Assembly: GCA_003956705.1 (NCBI GenBank)
Contig: QZCP01000147.1
Coordinates: 35,359-99,358 of the forward strand
Length of the DNA stretch: 64,000 nucleotides
From: Brevipalpus yothersi
Lineage: Eukaryota > Arthropoda > Arachnida > Trombidiformes > Tenuipalpidae
Reading direction: 5' to 3'
A program made the position numbers and the translations under genes. Below, piece after piece: positions 56,773 to 64,000 of this stretch. Under the pieces are notes generated by a model, which did not search any database, was not told where the DNA came from, and saw only the letters and a list, made by a program, of their open reading frames with translations. Numbering within the stretch: position 1 is the stretch's first letter; every line of letters begins with the position of its first letter.

Positions 56773-57992
56773 TGTGGAACTCAAACACAGAGAAAAAATC
56801 ACTGAGTGATTAAGAGAGAGAGAAAAATGAAAAAGTGGAAACAATGAGTAAAGGAAGGTCTCGGTTCCTGAGGAACTGAATGAAAGATGTCAACTTTCAC
56901 TCGGTCCCAGTACTCAGTACAATGGACTTCTCTGTTCACGCAGACAGTCCACTGGCAAGCCCTCAGTGCTTATATGCTCAGAGGTTGTGTCTCTCTATCA
57001 CTCAATTTGTGTTCAAATGGACTGAGTCCAATACCTCTTTCAAACAACTTGACTATCAATGGATCGTGTCCAAGATGTCAATTAATTGATCTGTTAATGT
57101 TCCTTGCTGAACAATTAACTCAAATTGGAAAACTTCTTATGCTAGAAGCATACAAACAAAGCGTCTTCTTTAGACGGTCAAACACTGACTGAACTGCTTT
57201 CAGTCTTTCTCACACTATGGAGACTGGAAAAACTTTACAAGTAGCGCCACACTTGATGACCTACAAAACTAACTATCAACTTCCTGCGGAAGTGAACTAC
57301 AAAACGGAAATCGGGATCGAACCGAACCGGAAACTGAGGGAAACACTTCCTCAAACTTTCAAACTTCTAATTAGCGATCTGATGTGATCGAGCTAATTAA
57401 AGCAACTGATTCTTTCTGAATCAAACAAACACACAAAGTTACTACAATGATTCCTGAGGAATCAAGGGACACACAGTTCTTCACCTCTCTTACTGAAGAG
57501 CAGCGAAAACAAATTGCACCAAATCTTTATGGCGTCTTACAACTCAATGCACCAAATCTTTATGGCGACTTAAACTATTGGTTTCTTCTGAGGGACCAAC
57601 TTACTCGGAAACTTCTGTTCCTTAACTTGACTGAATTGTTCCCGTAGAACAAGAGTCAAAACTGCTGCAAAAAACTTATTGATCAACTTCTCAGTGGATT
57701 TGCTTGTAGCAAATGATGTTAAATAGACCTGAGGTCTTGTTGCTGGCTTTGGAAATGGTTAAACTAACCTGAATTGGATCTTCACTCGATCCTTACTCAA
57801 ACCAGAGAAGCTCGGTGGTACCAACCGATTCAACTTCTCCACAAACTCTCTTCTTCTTGAGAGATGAAATGCGCCAACTGCGACTTAAAATCAGTATCAG
57901 TGAGGGACTGACTTGAACTTCTACCAAACAACCAGACACACAAGAACCTGAGGTTCTAGCGGCTCAATACCTTACTCGGCATCTCCACCATT
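56773..57992 (-). other. 5' leader of the giant retrotransposon
   Basis: About 1.2 kb with no long frame. It carries at least nine short perfect hairpins (for example 57018-57030, 57279-57293, 57448-57464, 57698-57714, 57943-57957), a longer imperfect one at 57369-57398 and a 20-bp direct repeat (57515-57534 and 57548-57567). It likely holds packaging and translation signals. Confidence 0.7.
57973..57990 (-). other. Primer-binding site
   Basis: Minus-strand TGGTGGAGATGCCGAG begins two bases after the 5' LTR. TGG pairs with the CCA end of a tRNA. The acceptor stem it implies (GGAGATG at the 5' side) was not matched to a specific tRNA. Confidence 0.6.
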
Positions 57993-58537
57993 TGTTGCAG
58001 AATGTACTAACTCAAAGAAATAGATTCGCGACTCTACAGCTCTGAGAGCTAGTAACTCCTCTTTGATAACCTACCAGGGCCACCGGCGGCTATCAGGCGA
58101 ACGGACCTAGGGGCTGAGACAGGCACTGAGTGCTAGAAACACTACACAAATCACTGAGTGATCACAAAAGAGTTTATTTAAGGGTATACAAAATGATGAA
58201 ACTTGCCATACAATCGGGCAGAGTTTCAGGTTAACTAAATTAGAGGGAAACTGGTGTGTGTCGATATGAAGATCGACTGGTCTTTATATAGCGACCGGAG
58301 AGGGAGAGAAGGACAGAGATTAAGGAAGCTGAGGCCACTCATTGGCCGAAGACAATTTCTCACGAAGAGAGAAGTGCCAGAGGCACAAGAGCAAGTGACC
58401 GTTGAGAATCAAGTAGATTCAAATGAATACAAAAAGGGGAGACAAAAGAGAGCATATAAATGAATATAAATGATTAAATAAATGGAGAGAGCCAAGAAGC
58501 CGAAGCTTCATCAAGGGGGAACAGATTTCCGCTCACA
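57993..58537 (-). repeat. 5' LTR (545 bp)
   Basis: Appears identical to the 3' LTR at 44720-45264 by eye; I could see no difference. Confidence 0.92.
58283..58290 (-). promoter_or_regulatory. TATA box of the 5' LTR promoter
   Basis: Minus-strand TATATAAA within CGCTATATAAAGACC, about 250 bases from the outer LTR end. Transcription would start around 58255. Confidence 0.65.
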
Positions 58538-58541
58538 CAGA
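58538..58541. repeat. Target-site duplication CAGA, right
   Basis: Matches 44716-44719. Confidence 0.85.
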
Positions 58542-58994
58542 TAAATTACTGACAAACTCTCGACCAACAATTAGCCGTTCCTCTGAGGCGTTCAATGCTT
58601 TTTGAGCATCACTTGAGTGCTTGAAAGTCACGAAGCCATACCTGTTGAGGAATCATAATAAGAACCTCTCATCGAGGTTATCAAGTGAGAAAGAAAGTCA
58701 TGAAACAGTTACTAATTCATACCCTTTTGAAAGCCTATTTCCATCGTATTTTACAACATCGAAGATGCTAACTGGCCCAAAATTTTCCTCAAAGAATCTA
58801 CGTAAACCGCAAGTAAAGTTTTCCATGCATTTTCCAACGTATTCACTTGTGCCTAGACTATTTGGCTCAGACTTAATTCGGTCACGGCATCTTGAACATT
58901 CTCCAAGACCTTTAAAAAGCACTTCATTGAATTCATTTTGAGAAGAAGGTACGAATGATGTTGAAGATTTCTCAAGATCATCGATGGCGAACAT
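58538..58994 (-). pseudogene. RRM half of the gene split by the retrotransposon
   Basis: The start is probably ATG 58994 (MFAIDDLEKSS). Exon 1 encodes CSRCRDR and the RRM first half FGPVSIFDVVKYDGN, ending at the intron near 58722. The next exon, 58641 downward, gives YGFVTFKHSSDAQKALNASEE and is cut by the element at 58541. An ATG at 59021 is also in frame. The missing F-box and LRR exons are at 42665-44719. The remaining stub could still make an RRM-only protein. Confidence 0.75.
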
Positions 58995-59021
58995 TGCTAA
59001 CTTGATTTGCTTGTCGATCAA

Positions 59022-60960
59022 ATTGAGTTCAATTCACTGTTCAAATTATAAGTATTATTCTTGAATTGAATGAAGAGAAATCATTAATCATCGTGTGATA
59101 ATAGAATTAAAGTAAGCCACTGTTGAGCATTGGAAAACATTGCTGTTATCAAAACAATAGAATGCAACTCTGATTCGTAGCGCGCAATAATCGAAAGCAT
59201 ATGAGATTATCTGACCCTGGACACCAAAGTTTCCATCTTGAGTTTGTGGCTTTCAAATAGGTTCTTTTATTGGCTGACACTTTGATGGTCATGATTTTGG
59301 ATGCAATCGCAATCAGAAATGTGAGTAGATTTTTTCGGCTCACAAGGGCTCACAAAGTGATCTTCTCTCGATCATCCTTTCATCCGGGATTTCAAGATCA
59401 GACTCTCTTTTTATCAAGATAATTCATTATGAATGCCATTTCAGTGGTTTCCTCTGTATTCCTTATCGACTTGATCGATGCATGGCCACCATAGGAATGG
59501 ATTTAAAGTTGGTGATTCGGAAGTCCATACTTTCGGAGTTTGAAAGTGGTTAGCAGTCTTGAGTTTCATGTTTTTACACCCATCATATATACCTGATTTC
59601 AACCCTCCAGTGAACGAAGATTGAAACATTTTAAAATTTACCTCAGACCATCATCCATCACTTTAGTCTGAGGGGATCAAAGCTCTGATTGGATATTTAG
59701 GAGCAGAAGTCAAAGATTGATCGTCTAATTAGAATGAGATCTCTCATTAACCTCGGATTGTGGAATGTAAAGACGTTCCAGATTCTTGAAGAAATTCAGT
59801 ACATCAGAAACTCCAACATTAGCCAAATAGCTATTACTAGGGAATTTTATATCTCTGAGTTCCTTGCAAGACCTAGTGAAATTGACTCAACCTATCAGTC
59901 TTGATATGATTACATGGCTGGATATTGGACTCTGAAGATTCACAACTTTGGTGAGTTTCCAAAATTCTGGATAGATCATCAGTTTCAGATTGAACCTAAT
60001 ATGTGAAAAAGTTTTCACCTGCAACATTTCCTTGAAGTTTGAGACTGTCCAAGTTTGGAAAAGATTCTCATATCATTGAGAGTGCCTTCCATGATATCCA
60101 TCCATCTTTGAATGCTTTCTGAGAGAATTTGCATTTCTGAGTGAGTTTAATTATTCTTTCATACACAATCCGATTATAAATTGACCATGCTAATCAGTAA
60201 ACGAGTTGAAAACTTTCCTATCAGATCAAAATTATAATTGATAGGTAAGATTATCTGATGCTTTACGTTAGGCTAGAAACTTGGTGATAAGCTAGAGCGA
60301 AGCATTGATCTGCCAATGAATTTGGACTTTTGAGCGAGAAGAAATGAGTTCAAAGCCAAATTCTATTCTCAAACATTCTAAGAGAATCCACTCAATAAAA
60401 CATATCTTTTATCTCAAACGACTATTCATTTTGATTTTATCAATCTTAAGTCAAATCTTGAATAGTTGAAAAGTATCTCGAGGAAAAGATACCGATCACA
60501 TGAAAGAATGAAAAGATTCATGAGGCCCTGGAAAATCTCAAGGAAACAGATAGAAGTAGCAATAGCTTGAAAATTTTCTTTCTAATGAACCCCTTTCGCT
60601 AGCTCACACCTCAATGATAATGGCAAATTCCATTAAAACCAGCAGAGGTTAATAAATTTATTCGATTCAATGAACATTACAAAGTCCAAGAGCGAGCTCA
60701 ATCCAATTATTCAGCATCATATTTGTGGTCCTCGGAAGAGAAGTCTGTTTAAATGCGAGGATCAACTCTAAGTGCTATATCATAGATATCTTGAGGATCT
60801 CCTAGGGAGTTGATCGATACTTTTTCTCGAGAATAAAAATCGTGAGTTGATGATTTAGGAATCCAGTTTGCCTGAGTTTAAAAGCGACTAGCAAAGTGTC
60901 GGTTGTTGACACCAACTCACATCCAGAAAATGGAAGTGAGAGCAAACTTTTAGGATGGCA
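59022..60960 (-). other. Duplicated 5' flank and LRR relics
   Basis: Matches 16100-18060 closely, including the broken LRR relic (59650-60180) and the start of a last LRR exon (about 60930-60710, CELVSTDTLLVAFKLRQTGFL-like). The match ends abruptly at about 60958, where the sequence jumps to the equivalent of 20766. About 2.7 kb, an entire gene body, is therefore missing here. No intact gene. Confidence 0.6.
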
Positions 60961-62329
60961 AATTGGTCTCCTAAACTGTAGGAAAAAATAGAATTCGTGT
61001 AACAACAGCAATCGACAGAATGATTGAAGGTCATTGGGTGATAGGACTAAATGAAGTGAATTTAAAAGACAAGGAGGAGTTAATATTAACAAGAAATATT
61101 ACAATCGTTACCAGAGTGGATAATAACTGTGCAATAGTTACCCTTAGGTGATAGTTGATGATTGAAAAAGGTGCCTTATTGATATCATTTTGATTATGCT
61201 ATAAAAACACCCAAAAAAGTTCCTTTTTCAGTTTTCGGTGGTAAAAGGCCCATCGTAAATGGAAACCAAACATATTCATCAATAATCAAAAACTTTCTCC
61301 CTTTTCTTTCAAAATCTCCTTTCCCCTATCTATTTGGAAGCAGGCTCTGAAAAGCCAAATCGCCAATAGATAGATACTTTAATATCTCGGAAATATTATC
61401 TTTTAAAATTTGTGAAACTCATTTTTTTTCTTGCCCTAAAAAGCAATATCAATGAAAAGAATGTCTATACCAAACTTGTAGGTAGGAGAGGAGGAAATCT
61501 ATTCAAATTTTCTGCTTTTCAGCTGCCGAGTCACTTTTCTTCAGAGTGATAGAATTGTTCACATCATGAAGATTGATAGATTCAATCAGTCAGTAGAAAC
61601 TATTAATAAGAATGAAATCATAGCCAAAAGTCCGAGTCTTATCTGAAGTAATAAGAGACCCCATCATTAAACCAAATACTCTACACATTAATCATTCCGT
61701 TTTCCCTGATGATGGATATTCTCTGAGAATTTTTCCAATCACCTGAAGAGTGACTGGTGAAACTAGTTATAGCCAAATATACTATTATTCCATGAATCTT
61801 AATGACTTTTTTCTGAGTAACCAATCCAACTCAGGGTGAAAAAATAGACATTAGCTTGAGTTCCTCTGACATTCGAGTATCATTTACTAGGCTCTCGAAT
61901 ATTTTTTCGAGAGAGCTGACAGGATCAGAAACAATTTTATGACATTAATCCATAGAAGATAATTACAAAACAGAATGAGTATACAAAGAATTATTAGGTT
62001 TGTCAGAATCAAGAAAAGGCGAATCATTGAGTTGTTAGGGAATCTAACCTCTTCTTGTTAACTCGCGTATAATTCTCGCATCAGAATGAGAACAGACATG
62101 GGTCCCTTCAGATTTGTATAGTAAGAGCAAATTAGTTCAATTAAATAGACATGGAAGGGCTTATCAAGTAATTTTTACACACAACTATTCATTTCTATCA
62201 GCTCTTTTACATCCAGAACAGGTTTCTATTCCAATTTTTATAAATTTGCTATCAATTGAAAAGATGCTCAATTCGGAGAGATATTATCCAACGTCTAGTT
62301 CATAATTAGTATCATCCGATCAATGATCT
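60961..62329. other. Intergenic, duplicate of 20766-21900
   Basis: No gene. It carries an extra block of about 235 bases (61185-61425) not present in the other copy. That block has no coding sequence and no clear repeat ends. Confidence 0.5.
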
Positions 62330-62620
62330 AATCGAAACCTAGTTCGTAGATATCTTGTCGGCTTTCTATATCCATGATCGATACCTTCCCAAAATGATGG
62401 ATTGTTGAAGATTGAGGAGTCCGGCTTTTTTGAGATTGAAAGCGGTGAGCAAGGTCTCGACTGTTACATTAATACACCAACGAACATTCAGAAAACTAAG
62501 GTTCCGACAACTTGTAAGGATTTTTTCCACGCCATCATCTGTCACATTAGTGTATTTGAGCGATAAACTCTCGAGAAGCTGGAGATGAGGAAGAAGGGCC
62601 AGGCTTCGATCCGAAATCTA
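62330..62620 (-). pseudogene. Extra, decayed last LRR exon
   Basis: Matches the last exon at 22207-21905 with broken frames. It lies directly downstream of an intact alternative last exon (63140-62688), so the last exon was duplicated in tandem. Confidence 0.6.
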
Positions 62621-62687
62621 AAACGAAAAATAAGAAATTGAAGAACAATCATTCACATTTCATTCACATCCATTTACATTTTCTCCA

Positions 62688-64000
62688 TTATCTTGGGAAG
62701 TACATTTCCATTAATTCTGCCTCATATATTTGCTCTTGACGTAAAAATTTGTCATAATCTTGGTCATCCAATTCCTCTTCCGTTACACCATAGTAATAAT
62801 CAAAATGGGTTTTCATTTCATATCCGTCTTCAGTCTGGCATTCCAACTCATTTTCTACATCATAGGCATGTTTTCGACTTCTCAAAGACTTGATCAATAC
62901 CCGTTTTCCACCATAAGAGATTATAAGTTGCGGATCAAGAAGTCCAGCTTCTTTGAGGTGGTAAGCGATGAGCAATGTTTTGAATGTTACTTGTTCACAT
63001 CCACGAACGGCCAGAGATTTAAGGTTCCGACAACTTGTAAGGATTTTTTCCACGCCATCATCTGTCACATTAGCGTATTTGAGCGACAAACTCTCGAGAA
63101 ACTGGAGATGAGAAAGAGAGTTCAGGCTTCGATCCGAAATCTAAAATAAAAAATTGGAAATTAGAAATTGAAGAACAGTCATTCACAGGAAATCAATTAT
63201 AAATCTCATTCCAACCTCGGAATGTGAAATATCGAGATGTTTTAGATCCTCGCAGAAATGAGGTATCGTAGAAACACTCCTATCAGTTAAGCTTCTATGA
63301 CCACCACCACGAATACGGAGATTCTTGAGATTTTTGCATAACCCAATGAGATTGATGAAGTCGTGTTCGCAGGATACTTCAAAGAGGAGACTTTCGAGCT
63401 TCTCAAAGTCTGATGCAGTCTTTAAAACCTCAGACCCTGAAAAATCTGACAGAGGATCAAATATCATTTTCTACACACCATAAGAGTAGACATTTTACCT
63501 TTATACTTAAACGAGAGCTCTAGAAAATGTAACTTTGAAAGGAATTCACTGACAACCAAGAATGTATTCTTAGATATCGGACCAATCTTCAGTACTTTGA
63601 GAGAGGGAGATTTGCAGCTATGAGCAAAATTGATCAAACTTTCATCGGTTATCTGAAGAAAAATTTGAATTTAAATTTCCATAAATTAATCAAGAAAAAC
63701 GTTACTATTTACATTCGGACACTCCAAGATGTCCAGGGACTTCAGCTTGGACAAGTGGCGAAAGCATTCTCCAGTAATGTGTTTCAGCCCACATAGGTTC
63801 AAATCCTCCAAGTTTTGAGCGATTTCCAGAAATTCGCCTAGATCCTCTTCCCTCAAGTTCTTATAGCCAGAAAGATTCACGGTCTGAGAATTTTTCGAAA
63901 AAAGTTCTGAGAAACAACAACAAAGGAGGATTGCAAAGTACCTTCAGATTAAGACAGAGCTCAGCAAGATCTTTGAGAGACGTTACATAAGTTGTGTGAA
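62688..64000 (-). CDS. LRR region of a family gene, runs off the window
   Basis: Last exon about 63140-62688: ISDRSLNSLSHL, then NVTDDGVEKILTSCRNLKSL and GCEQVTFKTLLIAYHL, and a long acidic/tyrosine-rich tail (DYYYGVTEEELDDQDYDKF) unlike the other members. Upstream exons are at about 63460-63210 (LTDRSVSTIPHFCEDLKHLDI), 63650-63500, 63880-63715 (LSGYKNLREEDLGEFLEIAQ) and 64000-63940, all minus strand. The 5' part, where F-box and RRM would lie, is beyond the window. Confidence 0.65.

Larger units (their letters stand above)
44720..58537 (-). mobile_element. Complete 13.8-kb LTR retrotransposon with a giant extended polyprotein
   Basis: Two 545-bp LTRs (TG…CA ends) appear identical by eye. 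The element also has a 4-bp target duplication, a tRNA-type primer site beside the right (5') LTR, a purine-rich tract beside the left (3') LTR and one uninterrupted 3812-codon frame. RT and integrase place it near Ty3/gypsy (gag-PR-RT-RH-IN order). It is about twice the length of a usual gypsy element because of a leader of about 1.2 kb and about 6 kb of coding sequence after integrase. All parts look intact, so it is young and may still be active. Confidence 0.9.

Noticed and set aside
1..64000. CRISPR arrays, bacterial operons, rRNA
   Set aside because: Spliced genes and LTR elements show a eukaryotic genome; no spaced identical repeats or rRNA-like sequence were seen.

Overview
The window is eukaryotic, from an animal and most likely an arthropod or other small invertebrate. 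Genes are split by short GT-AG introns of about 50-115 bp, the base composition is AT-rich, and the mobile elements are of animal type (Ty3/gypsy LTR retrotransposons and IS5/PIF-like DDE transposons). The species cannot be named from the sequence.

The host DNA is a decaying and actively duplicating tandem array of one gene family. Full-length members encode an N-terminal RNA recognition motif (RRM), an F-box and a run of leucine-rich repeats (LRRs) in about 10 exons, giving roughly 640 residues. Members or remnants lie at 84-2535 (+, frameshifted), 4513-6875 (-, divergent), 7608-7986 (-, fragment), 9161-11706 (-, apparently complete), 13551-16093 (-, apparently complete), 16730-17290 (-, relic), 17805-20244 (-), 21905-23090 (-, LRR half only), 23690-24360 (-, relics), 39020-40610 (+, pseudogene), 42665-44719 plus 58538-58994 (-, one gene cut in two), 59650-60960 (-, relic) and 62330-64000 (-, runs off the end). 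The proteins look like SCF ubiquitin-ligase substrate receptors with an added RNA-binding module. The stretches 15.6-23.1 kb and 58.5-64.0 kb are two copies of one segmental duplication.

From 24.7 to 38.9 kb the array is interrupted by nested mobile DNA. It holds a tRNA-like SINE head, a DDE transposase gene with a C-terminal SWIM zinc finger (25142-27385), a decayed minus-strand Ty3/gypsy element (28.6-38.9 kb), and inside that element's pol a 4.7-kb Spy-type DNA transposon (30956-35650). The Spy element has about 580-bp terminal inverted repeats and sits exactly between AAA and TTT with no target-site duplication.

The most striking object is a young, complete LTR retrotransposon at 44720-58537 (minus strand). 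Its 545-bp LTRs look identical, it has a 4-bp target duplication (CAGA), and it sits inside an RRM-F-box-LRR gene. A single open frame of 3812 codons carries gag, protease, reverse transcriptase, RNase H and integrase. It then continues for about 2000 residues with a hydrophobic segment, a RING-like plus TRAF-type zinc-finger module, and a REXO/ISG20-like DEDDh exonuclease fold with most catalytic residues replaced. The same element is studded with short perfect palindromes built around a C-TCA-G or C-GCA-G triloop (element sense). The arms vary but always pair, and these palindromes are rare in the catalytic core. I know of no named element with this combination.
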